Assembly (NCBI RefSeq): GCF_016595215.1
Contig: NZ_JAENHK010000010.1
Location: 620,001 to 684,000, forward strand
Direction: 5' to 3'
Origin: Chryseobacterium paridis
GTDB taxonomy: Bacteria > Bacteroidota > Bacteroidia > Flavobacteriales > Weeksellaceae
Length of the DNA: 64,000 nt
Shown: in pieces, positions 1-8,468 of the stretch
How the letters are laid out: each line of letters starts with the position of its first letter
How positions within the stretch are numbered: the stretch's first letter is position 1
Notes under the pieces: model-generated
Told to the model about the DNA's origin: nothing
Seen by the model: only the letters and a program-made list of their open reading frames with translations
Database searches by the model: none
Translations under genes and position numbers: made by a program

Positions 1-15
1 CTTTTAAAATTAAAT

Positions 16-45
16 AAATACCGTCTTTTAGGCGGTATTTTTATA
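16..45 (+). terminator. Rho-independent terminator of an upstream gene
   Basis: Positions 16-25 pair with 31-40 (core AAATACCG / CGGTATTT) around a short T-rich loop, and a run of T follows. The gene it ends lies outside the window. Confidence 0.75.
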
Positions 46-118
46 TACTAATCAACCTGTAGATCGTATTTATATTTAGGGATCATTTATTGTTTTACCT
101 GTTTTAATTTCATTCATA

Positions 119-143
119 AAACCAATATGACGATAATTGGTTT
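119..143. promoter_or_regulatory. Inverted repeat in the leader of the first Crp/Fnr gene
   Basis: AAACCAAT at 119-126 is matched by ATTGGTTT at 136-143 with a 9-nt centre. It lies 66 bp before the start codon at 209. No T-run follows, so an operator is more likely than a terminator. Autoregulation by the downstream regulator is possible but not shown. Confidence 0.35.
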
Positions 144-208
144 AAAGCTTTTGTATTAATGAAGGTTTTTCACTATTTTTCTTTTTCAAATTTAGAGAAA
201 TCAGTATT

Positions 209-823
209 ATGAAAACAATCAGTTGTATGAATATCGATCATGAAATTTTATATTCTTTTGGTGCTGAAAACAAAAGTTATAAAAAGGGGGAATTGATTTT
301 TAAAGAAGATGATCATGCGCTTTATTATTTTCAGATCGCAGAGGGAAAAGTAAAGCTTAATAATTATAATGAAGAAGGAAAAGAGTTTATTCAGAATATT
401 TTAAGCAAAAATCAGAGTTTTGGAGATTCTTTGCTTTTTGTAAACAAAGTCTATCCCACCAATGCGACTGCTTTAACATCCTCTGAAATTATAAGAATTT
501 CAAAGGATAATTTTTTAAAATTACTGGAAGAACACCCGGATATCTCATTAACAATGAACGCATGCCTTTCTCAAAGGTTATATTATAAAGTATTAATGAC
601 TCAATATATGGCGTATCAAAATCCAATATTAAGGCTTAAAGGATTAATGGAATATTTAAAAAGCTATTCTGAAAACGAATGTCAATTTGGATTTCCTATA
701 GAGCTTACCAGACAACAGATTGCTAATTTAACCGGTTTACGTGTGGAGACAGTAATCAGAACATTGAAAAAGATGGAAAAGGATAATTCTATAAAATTTG
801 AAAACAGGCGAATTCTGTTTTAG
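209..823 (+). CDS. Crp/Fnr family transcriptional regulator
   Basis: A 204-residue cytosolic regulator. Residues about 18-110 form the cyclic-nucleotide-binding-like beta roll (motif YYFQIAEGKVKLNNY), followed by a long dimerisation helix and a C-terminal winged helix-turn-helix with the stretch ELTRQQIANLTGLRVETVIR. There are no clustered cysteines for an Fe-S centre, so it is not a classic oxygen-sensing Fnr. A close paralogue lies at 29664-30257 on the other strand, with a nearly identical recognition helix; the two probably read the same operator. It precedes an orphan CinA-type amidase. The ligand is unknown. Confidence 0.9.
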   Translation: MKTISCMNIDHEILYSFGAENKSYKKGELIFKEDDHALYYFQIAEGKVKLNNYNEEGKEFIQNILSKNQSFGDSLLFVNKVYPTNATALTSSEIIRISKDNFLKLLEEHPDISLTMNACLSQRLYYKVLMTQYMAYQNPILRLKGLMEYLKSYSENECQFGFPIELTRQQIANLTGLRVETVIRTLKKMEKDNSIKFENRRILF

Positions 824-863
824 AACTATGACTCAAATCATAAAAAGTGGCATTTTGTTCTTC

Positions 864-871
864 TAACTTTG
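864..871 (+). promoter_or_regulatory. Candidate -7 element for the CinA-like gene
   Basis: TAACTTTG matches the Bacteroidota -7 consensus TAnnTTTG. No TTG sits at the usual -33 spacing, so an activator may be needed. It lies 107 bp before the start codon at 979. Confidence 0.35.
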
Positions 872-978
872 GTAATCAATCTATTACATTTCGTCTTTGA
901 ATACCGCAAGAATATTTTTAAATAAATATTTGATTCATAAACGTCCAGTAATAGAATAAACACCAACCACTTTAAAAT

Positions 979-1485
979 ATGATTATGCAATTTCAACAAA
1001 ATTTACTTGAATATATCAGCCAGTGTTTACTTACTACAGGAGAAACAATATCTGTGGCAGAGAGTGTAACTTCAGGATTATTACAATTGGCTTTTTCACA
1101 AATGCCTAATAGCTCCTTATTTTATAATGGCGGGATTACGACATATACGATGCTGGAAAAAGTGAAATTTCTGGATATTGATCAAGAGGAAGCAGAAATG
1201 TGTGATTCTGTTTCAGAAAATATAACAAAAACAATGGCGTTGAATGTTGCAAAATTATTCGACACTGATTGGTCTATCGCGATTACAGGTTATTCCTCAC
1301 CTATAAAAAGCTCATTATATAAAATTTTCTCTTATTTTTCTTTCTCCTATAGGGGAGAGATCATTTTAACGAAAAGACTTGAGCTACATCATAAAACCCA
1401 AGCATTAGATGCTCAGCTATACTTTACAGAATTCATTTTAGGATGTTTTAAAAGCGAGCTTAATCAATTTCTAATCTTGAAATAA
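979..1485 (+). CDS. Orphan CinA C-terminal-type amidase (PncC-like)
   Basis: A 168-residue protein matching only the C-terminal domain of CinA, the nicotinamide-nucleotide amidase fold (PncC) that deamidates NMN. The catalytic region is recognisable: AESVTSGLLQ near residue 28 corresponds to the family's AESCTGG serine motif, and TTYTMLEK keeps the Tyr and Lys at the normal spacing. The family's TGIAGPGGG loop is replaced by TGYSSPIKS, so substrate or activity may differ. Two ATG codons (979 and 985) are possible starts. It follows the Crp/Fnr gene by 155 bp with its own candidate promoter. Confident on family, unsure of activity. Confidence 0.75.
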   Translation: MIMQFQQNLLEYISQCLLTTGETISVAESVTSGLLQLAFSQMPNSSLFYNGGITTYTMLEKVKFLDIDQEEAEMCDSVSENITKTMALNVAKLFDTDWSIAITGYSSPIKSSLYKIFSYFSFSYRGEIILTKRLELHHKTQALDAQLYFTEFILGCFKSELNQFLILK

Positions 1486-1532
1486 CCTATATATTTAATC
1501 AGATTTTATATTTTAAAGGCTATTTTAGTATA

Positions 1533-1551
1533 TTCAAAATTTCTTCAAAAT
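1533..1551 (+). promoter_or_regulatory. Direct-repeat operator, copy 1 (before the response regulator)
   Basis: TTCAAAAT at 1533-1540 and again at 1544-1551, separated by TTC, giving an 11-bp period. It lies 20 bp before the response-regulator start. Near-identical pairs occur at 3874-3892 and 4669-4687. OmpR/PhoB-family regulators bind such tandem half-sites, and the E. coli/Salmonella PmrA box has the same hexamer-N5-hexamer layout. Confidence 0.6.
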
Positions 1552-1571
1552 TGGATATGTAAATTAGCCCA

Positions 1572-2255
1572 ATGAAAATACTGATCATAGAAGACGAAGC
1601 TGAGCTTGCCAAAAGCATCTCCGAATATCTTTCGGAGGAAGATTATTTGTGTGAATTCGCATCCTCATTTCTTGAAGCAACACGAAAGATAGAAATGTTC
1701 CAATATGATTGTATTCTTTTGGATATTATGCTTCCCGATGGAAATGGGCTTAAAATTTTGGAAGAATTAAAAAGACAAAACAAACAGGATGGTGTTATTA
1801 TCATTTCTGCTAAAAATGCTTTGGATGATAAGATCAATGGATTACAGATGGGAGCCGACGATTATCTCACAAAACCATTCCATCTTTCTGAGCTTCTGGC
1901 GAGAATCTATTCTGTGATCCGTAGAAAACAATTCAATAATGCAAATACGGTACAACAGGGAGAGCTGCAAATTGATCTTTTAGCCAAAAAAGTATCCATC
2001 AATCATCAAACAGTAGCACTTACCAAAAAAGAATTCGATCTCCTCATATATTTTATAGGAAATAAGAATAAAGTAATTTCCAAAAGCACATTAGCAGAAC
2101 ACCTTTCCGGTGACTTTGCCGATATGCTGGATAACCACGATTTTGTATATGCTCATGTGAAGAATTTGAAAAAGAAATTATACGATGCGGGTTGTGATCA
2201 TTATTTAAAAACGGTGTACGGAACAGGATATAAATGGGAGGTAATTGATAATTGA
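1572..2255 (+). CDS. OmpR-family response regulator
   Basis: A 227-residue DNA-binding response regulator. The receiver domain covers residues 1 to about 118, with the acidic pair in IIEDEAE, the phosphoacceptor Asp51 in LLDIMLPDGNG and the conserved Lys in DDYLTKPF. Residues about 130-225 form the winged-helix effector domain ending in VYGTGYKWEV. The partner kinase gene begins 241 bp downstream, beyond a repeat element. A tandem half-site lies just upstream, suggesting autoregulation, and the same site precedes 3917 and 4727. The stop codon falls at the edge of the downstream repeat. Confidence 0.93.
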   Translation: MKILIIEDEAELAKSISEYLSEEDYLCEFASSFLEATRKIEMFQYDCILLDIMLPDGNGLKILEELKRQNKQDGVIIISAKNALDDKINGLQMGADDYLTKPFHLSELLARIYSVIRRKQFNNANTVQQGELQIDLLAKKVSINHQTVALTKKEFDLLIYFIGNKNKVISKSTLAEHLSGDFADMLDNHDFVYAHVKNLKKKLYDAGCDHYLKTVYGTGYKWEVIDN

Positions 2256-2475
2256 AAATTGAAAGTGGAAAGTGGAAAATGAGAAGTTAAAGGTTTCGAG
2301 TTCCGAGATTCGAGTTATGAGTTTAAATGTTTTTGAGGTTTTAGTATTTTAATGAAGTATAATCTTATCGGTGAAGTTTAATCTCCAACATCTAAATTCT
2401 AATTTATGATTGACGAATCTAATATCTGGTATCTAATTTTCCACTTTCAATTTTCAACTTTCCACTTTATAAGTT
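2250..2475. repeat. Composite inverted intergenic repeat, copy A
   Basis: The left part is a purine-rich run of GAAA-type words (ATTGAAAGTGGAAAGTGG near 2261-2278) followed by TCGAGTTCCGAGATTCGAG. The right part, 2435-2468, is the pyrimidine-rich reverse complement (TTCCACTTTCAATTTTC). It separates the response regulator from its kinase. Similar elements occur at 23997, 33247, 37560 and 42620. Confidence 0.7.
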
Positions 2476-2496
2476 ATAACTCATAATTAAAGTCAT

Positions 2497-3783
2497 TTGA
2501 AACCATTATTAAGCAAAACGACAAAGCCCTTTCTGATCTATGTTCTTATCATATTGATCATCAGTATACCTGTTTATTACTGGGTAGTGGATGCTATTTG
2601 GAAAGGCGAGCTGGATGAGCATAATACAACTATTGTAGAAAAAACAGCATATGAGTTTGGACGTTTAAAGCTTTCCGAGGAAGAATTTGAAAAGAGTATT
2701 CTTTTGTGGAATAAAATTCAGCCAGGGACGAATATTGAAAGAATTCCTTTTAATTCGTTGAAGAAAGATCAGGCTTTTACGATTGAGAAACAAAAAACCT
2801 ATGCGCACCCACCAGAACTAGAACGTTACAGATGTCTGAAAAAAGTAGTTTACATTAATCAGAAACCCTATCTTTTTACTGTAGAAACGAATATTGAGGA
2901 ATCCCATGAAACCATTGCTGTCATTGCAGCTATTACTATTTTCTTTTTTATATTGATTGTATTAGGGCTGTTATTTTTAAACAGAAAGCTTTCGGCTTCT
3001 GTCTGGGAACCGTTCAGAAATACTTTGGAAAAACTAAAAACTTTTAATCTTAACAGTCAAAATAGCATTGATTTTACTAGTACTGATATCACCGAATTTG
3101 AAGAGCTTAATCATTCGTTGAAGAAATTAATAGAGCACAATATTTCTGTATACAAAACTCAAAAAGAATTTACAGAAAATGCCTCTCATGAGCTACAAAC
3201 TCCATTGGCTATCATTAAAAATAAACTGGATGTTTTATTGCAAAACAAAGATCTCACGGAAAAGCAATATCAGATCGTGGAAGATATAAACAGGGCTTTG
3301 ACGAGAAGTTCCAGAATTAATCAAAATCTTTTACTCCTTGCTAAAATTGAAAACCAACAATTCACTCAAAATGAAGTTCTACCGGTTAGTGAACTTCTTC
3401 ACCAGAGTTTAGAACTATTTCAGGAACATTTTGATCAAAAACAAATTCTTGTTGAAACACAAATTGCTGATGGAATTAATATTAATGGCAACAAGGTATT
3501 AACAGAAACCCTGATTAATAATCTATTAGTCAATATTGTAAGACACACATTGAACGGAGGAAGTGCATACATTGGGCTTTCTCAAACTCAAATGATCATT
3601 TCTAATTCAGGATCCACCATTTTAAACGAAGAAACTCTGTTCAAAAGATTTTCAAAAGCTTCCACAGATACTAATGGAAGTGGGCTGGGATTGTCTATTG
3701 TTAAAGAGATCTGTAACCATCAACAGTGGACATTGTCCTATAGTTTTCAGAATAATCATCATATTTTTTCTATCGGTTTTTAA
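2497..3783 (+). CDS. Sensor histidine kinase
   Basis: A 428-residue membrane kinase, expected to phosphorylate the regulator at 1572. Transmembrane helices lie at about residues 12-32 and 135-160 and flank a roughly 100-residue periplasmic sensor. The dimerisation/phosphoacceptor helix contains ASHELQTPLAI with His231. The ATPase domain has a degenerate N box (NNLLVNIVRHT), a degenerate G1 box (NSGS) and a clear G2 box (GSGLGLSIVKEI). The start used is TTG at 2497, because the first helix begins directly after it and no ATG lies nearby in frame. It is separated from the regulator gene by repeat DNA, so it may be expressed separately. Confidence 0.9.
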   Translation: MKPLLSKTTKPFLIYVLIILIISIPVYYWVVDAIWKGELDEHNTTIVEKTAYEFGRLKLSEEEFEKSILLWNKIQPGTNIERIPFNSLKKDQAFTIEKQKTYAHPPELERYRCLKKVVYINQKPYLFTVETNIEESHETIAVIAAITIFFFILIVLGLLFLNRKLSASVWEPFRNTLEKLKTFNLNSQNSIDFTSTDITEFEELNHSLKKLIEHNISVYKTQKEFTENASHELQTPLAIIKNKLDVLLQNKDLTEKQYQIVEDINRALTRSSRINQNLLLLAKIENQQFTQNEVLPVSELLHQSLELFQEHFDQKQILVETQIADGININGNKVLTETLINNLLVNIVRHTLNGGSAYIGLSQTQMIISNSGSTILNEETLFKRFSKASTDTNGSGLGLSIVKEICNHQQWTLSYSFQNNHHIFSIGF

Positions 3784-3873
3784 TCATTAACTTTTCCCAA
3801 GCTTTAAGGAAGATCTGCTTTCTGTATCTATTTTAGAGATGAATACAGACTTTACACATTAAGAATTTCCTCA

Positions 3874-3892
3874 TTCTAAATTTCTACAAAAT
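3874..3892 (+). promoter_or_regulatory. Direct-repeat operator, copy 2
   Basis: TTCTAAAT at 3874-3881 and TACAAAAT at 3885-3892, separated by TTC (11-bp period). It is 24 bp before the start of the membrane protein at 3917, and GAACTTTG, a near match to a -7 element, follows it at 3900-3907. Same architecture as copies 1 and 3. Confidence 0.6.
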
Positions 3893-3916
3893 TGATGAGG
3901 AACTTTGAAATAAAAA

Positions 3917-4651
3917 ATGAAAACAATCAATAAAGTAGCTTCTGTCACGCTTCTCTTCTGGTTAATGAAAATAACGGCAACAACCCTGGGAGAAACCTTA
4001 GGAGATTTCATTTCCATGACCCTTAATCTCGGATATACAATAGGTATTCTGGTTACTTTAGTGTTTTTTATCCTTTCTATATCAATTCAATTAAAGGTAA
4101 AAAAATACATTCCTGTTGTATACTGGCTTGTGATTGTAGGAACAACAACATTAGGGACAGAAATTTCAGACTTTATTGACAGGACGTTAAAAGCAGGCTA
4201 TCTTTTGGGGAGTCTACTCTTAATTACAGGACTTTTAGCAACTCTGTTTCTATGGTATGGAAAATATAAAAACCTTGAAGTTTACCCTATTTTTGAGAGA
4301 AATAAAGAAATATACTATTGGATTGCTATCCTTTTTTCTAATAGTCTTGGAACAGCATTTGGAGATTTTCTGAGTGATAATCTGGGATTAGATTATTTAA
4401 CAGGAGCATCTGTTACCGGAGTTATTATACTTATTGTTGTTTTTCTTCATTACCTTACAAAGATTAACCATGTCCTTTTATTTTGGATTGCTTTTGTCTT
4501 TACAAGACCTTTTGGAGCTACTTTTGGAGATTTTCTTATCAAACCTGTTGTAAAAGGAGGGCTTGATCTGGGTACTTTACATGCATCATTGGTATCATTC
4601 GGATTATTACTTCTTATGATTCTTATTTCCCATAAAAAATCAAAGAATTAA
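3917..4651 (+). CDS. Four-repeat integral membrane protein (COG4705/DUF347 type)
   Basis: A 244-residue, very hydrophobic protein with about eight transmembrane helices arranged as four homologous two-helix units. Each unit carries a small-residue/acidic signature: TLGETLGDF near residue 23, TLGTEISDF near 80, SLGTAFGDF near 144 and PFGATFGDF near 201. This matches the repeats-in-membrane family annotated COG4705 / DUF347, whose function I do not know. The repeated acidic residues inside the membrane suggest ion or small-molecule handling, which is speculation. A response-regulator-type direct repeat lies just upstream, placing the gene in the regulon of the adjacent two-component system. Confidence 0.75.
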   Translation: MKTINKVASVTLLFWLMKITATTLGETLGDFISMTLNLGYTIGILVTLVFFILSISIQLKVKKYIPVVYWLVIVGTTTLGTEISDFIDRTLKAGYLLGSLLLITGLLATLFLWYGKYKNLEVYPIFERNKEIYYWIAILFSNSLGTAFGDFLSDNLGLDYLTGASVTGVIILIVVFLHYLTKINHVLLFWIAFVFTRPFGATFGDFLIKPVVKGGLDLGTLHASLVSFGLLLLMILISHKKSKN

Positions 4652-4668
4652 GCTCTTAGGATTTCATC

Positions 4669-4687
4669 TTCTAAATTTCTTCTAAAT
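4669..4687 (+). promoter_or_regulatory. Direct-repeat operator, copy 3
   Basis: TTCTAAAT at 4669-4676 and again at 4680-4687 with TTC between, a perfect 11-bp tandem repeat. It is 39 bp before the ATG of the PepSY-like gene and is the best-conserved of the three copies. Confidence 0.65.
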
Positions 4688-4726
4688 CATATCCGATCAT
4701 TGTACTATAAATTAAAATATAATACA

Positions 4727-5155
4727 ATGAAAAAATTAGCAGTTTTAGTAATAATGATTTCAGGTGCAGCTATGGTGCATGCACAAAAGATTCAACAAGG
4801 AAAAGTTCCAGTTTCAGTTCAGACTACTTTTAAAAATCAATTTCCAGAAGCGAAAAAGGTAAAATGGGAGATGGAGAAGGATAATTTTGAAGCTGAATTT
4901 CAATCAAAAGGGACTGCATACTCTGTCTTATTTAGTGCTTCAGGAGATATCATTGAAACAGAAGTTCCTATAAAAATTAATACGCTTTCTACTCCAATCA
5001 GGCAATTTATTGCTAAAAATTATCCAGATCAGAAAATAAAAGAAGCCGCTAAAATAACAGATTCAAAAGGAGTGATGACTTACGAAGCCGAAGTAGATGG
5101 TAAGGATTTGATCTTTGACATGAATGGAAATTTTATAAAAGAAATTAAAGACTAG
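4727..5155 (+). CDS. Secreted PepSY-like domain protein
   Basis: A 142-residue exported protein. The ATG at 4727 gives an immediate signal peptide (MKKLAVLVIMISGAAMVHAQ), whereas the upstream in-frame TTG would add residues before it, so the ATG is chosen. The mature part holds two short PepSY-like repeats with the pattern FPEAKKVKWEMEKDNFEAEF and YEAEVDGKDLIFDMNGNFI. Bacteroidota proteins of this type (Pfam PepSY_like) are periplasmic or lipid-facing and of unproven function. It is followed after 1 bp by a TonB-dependent receptor and then a PAP2 phosphatase, so the three likely form one operon under the direct-repeat operator. Confidence 0.8.
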   Translation: MKKLAVLVIMISGAAMVHAQKIQQGKVPVSVQTTFKNQFPEAKKVKWEMEKDNFEAEFQSKGTAYSVLFSASGDIIETEVPIKINTLSTPIRQFIAKNYPDQKIKEAAKITDSKGVMTYEAEVDGKDLIFDMNGNFIKEIKD

Positions 5156-5156
5156 T

Positions 5157-7583
5157 ATGATGATCAGATTCAAGTTGTTACTAATCTCGGTAGTTTTATT
5201 TTTCACCTCTTTGGCTACGGCACAGGTTTCATCCGTAACGGTTTCAGGGATTGTAACAAATACCGGTAAATCTGCATTACCTTATACTAATGTCATTTTA
5301 AAATCACCTAAGGACAATGCATTTATTTCGGGAACAATCACAAATGAAGAAGGTAGATATTCCCTTACAGAAGTAAAACCAGGAAATTACCTGGTAGAAG
5401 TTTCTATTTCAGGATATGATACCCATACGGAAAACCTTTTTGTGGGAAGCCTTTCGGAATTCCTGGATATTCCACCCATAGAGCTGGGAATAGCTCATAG
5501 CGCCAAAGAAACAAAAATTGAAGAAGTGGTTCTCACTGGCTCTAAAAAAAATGAAGTAAGCAACCAACTTGATAAGAAAACGTATTCTTTGGCCGATAAC
5601 ATCAGCCAAAGTGGGGGATCAGTACTCCAGAGTATGCAGAATCTTCCCGGAATTACGGTGCAGGATGGCAAAGTTCAGCTTCGGGGAAATGATAAGGTAA
5701 CTGTTTTAATTGATGGAAAGCAGACTGCATTAACAGGATTTGGAAGCCAGACAGGATTAGATAATATTCCAGCTTCAGCCATTGATAAAATTGAAATTAT
5801 TAATAATCCATCTTCAAAATATGATGCCAACGGAAATGCGGGGATCATCAATATTATTATGAAGAAAAACAAGCAGAATGGTTGGAATGGAAAAGTAGGA
5901 TTAACATTGGGGTTAGGCTCTCTTTGGGAAAGAAAACAAAATCTACCTACCATACGACCACAGTACACTGCAACTCCAAAAATAAACCCATCTGTTTCCC
6001 TGAATTACAGAAAGAATAAGATAAATGTCTTTTTGCAGGCTGATAATTTATACACGGAAACCCTTAATAAAAATGAATTTGTCACAAGAACTTATGATGA
6101 TGGAACGATTATCAATTCTCAGTTAAAAAGAAATAGGAACACCAATTTTCTCACGACAAAAGGAGGTGTAGACTGGAATATTGATAGCCAGAATACATTA
6201 ACAGTTTCTGGTCTTTATGGAAGTGAAAAAATTACGGATCGCGGTGATCAACCATTTTTCAACGGAAATCTTTCTCAGCGTCTTCGTTTATGGCAACTTT
6301 TAGAAGATGAATTGAAAACGACGGCAATGGCTACAGCTTCTTATCAGCATAAATTTAAAGAAGCCGGGCATTTATTAAATGTTGGTTTCAATTATACATT
6401 TCATAGAGAAGACGAGAAGTATTTCTATGACAATTTTTTGCCAACAACTGTAGGTAAGGATGCTTTTAAGCTTCTATCTGATGAGCAGGTATATGATTTT
6501 ACAGTGGATTATGTAAAGCCTCTCAAATACGGTCGAATTGAAGCCGGGGTTAAATTGAGAAACAGAAGTATTCCTACTAATATGAATTTTCTGCCTGGAG
6601 CCAATTCCGTGATCGATGCTAATGCCGGAGGTTGGGCAGATTATAAGGAACTCATTCCCGCAGTATACGGAAACTATATTTTTGAAAATGAAAAATGGGA
6701 AGCAGAATTAGGATTAAGAATGGAATACGTGAAGATTCAATATGATGTAAATCCCAATCATCCTACTTATTCAAGCAATGGGTACAACTATACCCAACCA
6801 TTTCCCAACCTGAGGGTAGGTTATAAACTAAATGACCATAATAAGTTCTCTATATTTTACAACAGAAGAGTAGATCGCCCTAATGAAGTAGATATTAGAA
6901 TATTTCCTAAATATGATGATGCAGAAATCATTAAAGTGGGTAATCCCGGATTACGTCCCCAGTTTACCAATTCGATAGAACTTGGCCACAAATACAATTG
7001 GGACAATGGCTATTTATACTCTTCTCTTTATCATCGTTTTTCGAATGGAACAATTACCAGAATTTCAAGCATTGTTCCTGAAAGCACATTGATATATGCC
7101 ATATTCCAGAATGCAGGAAAAAGCTATAATTCCGGGATTGAAGCCATCTGGAATCAGAAAATATCATCGGTTTATTCATTTAATATCAATGGGAATATTT
7201 ATAGAAATCAGATCAATGCATTTACCGTGGAAAACCTATATCCGAAACCCAATGTTTTTTCTGCAGATCAGCAGACAGCTGTATCCGGAAATGTTAAAAT
7301 GAATAATATTTTCAAATTATCAAAAGGAATCAATGCTCAACTTACGGCAGTGTATTTAGCGCCCGACATTATCCCTCAAGGAAGAATTGGGAGTCGCTTT
7401 TCCGTGGATCTGGGAGTGAAAAAATCAATCCAAAATGGGAAGGGCGAAATATTTCTAAATGCCTCTGATCTATTCAATACAATGGTGATCAAAAAACAAA
7501 TTCAGGGTTCTGGATTCAGATATACAAGTGATGATTATTACGAAACCCAGGTTGTCCGATTGGGCTACAGTTATAAATTTTAA
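5157..7583 (+). CDS. TonB-dependent outer-membrane receptor (OMP_b-brl_3 type)
   Basis: An 808-residue outer-membrane protein. A signal peptide (residues 1-22, ending TATA) is followed by a carboxypeptidase-regulatory-like beta sandwich (about 26-112), a plug domain (about 130-235, with LPGITVQDGKVQLRGNDKV and the motif KIEIINNPSSKYDANGNAGI) and a beta barrel that ends in Phe (GYSYKF), as expected for assembly by BamA. The substrate cannot be read from the sequence. The 1-bp spacing from the PepSY-like gene, and the PAP2 gene 16 bp downstream, indicate co-transcription under the adjacent two-component system. Confidence 0.88.
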   Translation: MMIRFKLLLISVVLFFTSLATAQVSSVTVSGIVTNTGKSALPYTNVILKSPKDNAFISGTITNEEGRYSLTEVKPGNYLVEVSISGYDTHTENLFVGSLSEFLDIPPIELGIAHSAKETKIEEVVLTGSKKNEVSNQLDKKTYSLADNISQSGGSVLQSMQNLPGITVQDGKVQLRGNDKVTVLIDGKQTALTGFGSQTGLDNIPASAIDKIEIINNPSSKYDANGNAGIINIIMKKNKQNGWNGKVGLTLGLGSLWERKQNLPTIRPQYTATPKINPSVSLNYRKNKINVFLQADNLYTETLNKNEFVTRTYDDGTIINSQLKRNRNTNFLTTKGGVDWNIDSQNTLTVSGLYGSEKITDRGDQPFFNGNLSQRLRLWQLLEDELKTTAMATASYQHKFKEAGHLLNVGFNYTFHREDEKYFYDNFLPTTVGKDAFKLLSDEQVYDFTVDYVKPLKYGRIEAGVKLRNRSIPTNMNFLPGANSVIDANAGGWADYKELIPAVYGNYIFENEKWEAELGLRMEYVKIQYDVNPNHPTYSSNGYNYTQPFPNLRVGYKLNDHNKFSIFYNRRVDRPNEVDIRIFPKYDDAEIIKVGNPGLRPQFTNSIELGHKYNWDNGYLYSSLYHRFSNGTITRISSIVPESTLIYAIFQNAGKSYNSGIEAIWNQKISSVYSFNINGNIYRNQINAFTVENLYPKPNVFSADQQTAVSGNVKMNNIFKLSKGINAQLTAVYLAPDIIPQGRIGSRFSVDLGVKKSIQNGKGEIFLNASDLFNTMVIKKQIQGSGFRYTSDDYYETQVVRLGYSYKF

Positions 7584-7599
7584 TTCAAATAAGATTCAA

Positions 7600-8388
7600 A
7601 TGAAAGGTTTAATAGCAAGCTTAGTTTTAATTTTTATAAACTTCCATGAAGTGAAGGGGCAGGATACCATAAGAGTTGATACGGTTAAAGATAGTGTAGC
7701 AACTTCTCCAAAATTAAATAACGATGATGCCACTCATCACTTTACCTATAAAAAGCTGATCATTCCTGCTGCATTGATTTCTTATGGTGTAGCAAGTTTA
7801 AGTATTAAAGGATTGCAGCAACTGAATTCTTCAACCCAATATGAAATCAGCGAGCATAAACCTGATCCTATAAAACTGGATAATTATTCTCAATTTGCAC
7901 CTGCTGTAATTGTTTATGGTTTAAATGCTGCTGGAATAAAAGGAAAACATAATTTCAGGGATCGGAGTATTATCTATGGAACTTCTCTATTGATTTCGTC
8001 AGCAATTGTTCTTCCTCTAAAACATATTGCTAAAGAAGAAAGGCCAGATGGTTCCAATAATCTTTCGTTTCCTTCCGGCCATACAGCAATGGCTTTTGCT
8101 TCTGCACAATTTATGTTCAGAGAATATAAGGATACTAACTTCTGGTTAGGTATTTCCGGATATTCCTTTGCTGTTTTTACGGGAGTTTATCGGATGTTAA
8201 ATAACAAACATTGGTTTGGTGATGTAGTAGGTGGAGCTGGTTTTGGAATTTTATCCACCGAATTGGCTTATTGGCTTTATCCAAAAATTAATCAGCTTCT
8301 GGGAGGTAAAAAAGAGAAATCTCAAACAATGATAATGCCTTTTTATCAACAGGGAAATGTAGGAATAGGATTGGTCAAAAATTTTTAA
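7600..8388 (+). CDS. PAP2-superfamily membrane phosphatase
   Basis: A 262-residue phosphatase of the type-2 phosphatidic acid phosphatase fold, which removes phosphate from lipid or isoprenoid phosphates (or lipid A) on the periplasmic side. The three signature motifs are present: KHIAKEERP (motif 1), PSGHTAMAF (motif 2) and YRMLNNKHWFGDVVGG (motif 3, catalytic His and Asp). The start at 7600 gives a signal-like N-terminus; an in-frame ATG at 7528 lies inside the receptor gene and is not used. The link to a PmrA-like operator makes a lipid A phosphatase role attractive, but this is inference. Confidence 0.87.
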   Translation: MKGLIASLVLIFINFHEVKGQDTIRVDTVKDSVATSPKLNNDDATHHFTYKKLIIPAALISYGVASLSIKGLQQLNSSTQYEISEHKPDPIKLDNYSQFAPAVIVYGLNAAGIKGKHNFRDRSIIYGTSLLISSAIVLPLKHIAKEERPDGSNNLSFPSGHTAMAFASAQFMFREYKDTNFWLGISGYSFAVFTGVYRMLNNKHWFGDVVGGAGFGILSTELAYWLYPKINQLLGGKKEKSQTMIMPFYQQGNVGIGLVKNF

Positions 8389-8439
8389 GCCTAAATAAAA
8401 CAAATCATTGTTACGCACATTGATCCCAAAGAATAATTG

Positions 8440-8468
8440 AAAGCTTTCCAAAATAGGGAAGCTTTTTT
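8440..8468. terminator. Bidirectional terminator between convergent genes
   Basis: AAAGCTTTCC at 8440-8449 pairs with GGGAAGCTTT at 8456-8465 and is followed by T residues. It serves the PAP2 operon and may also serve the opposing MocR-type gene, whose stop codon overlaps the T run. Confidence 0.75.
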
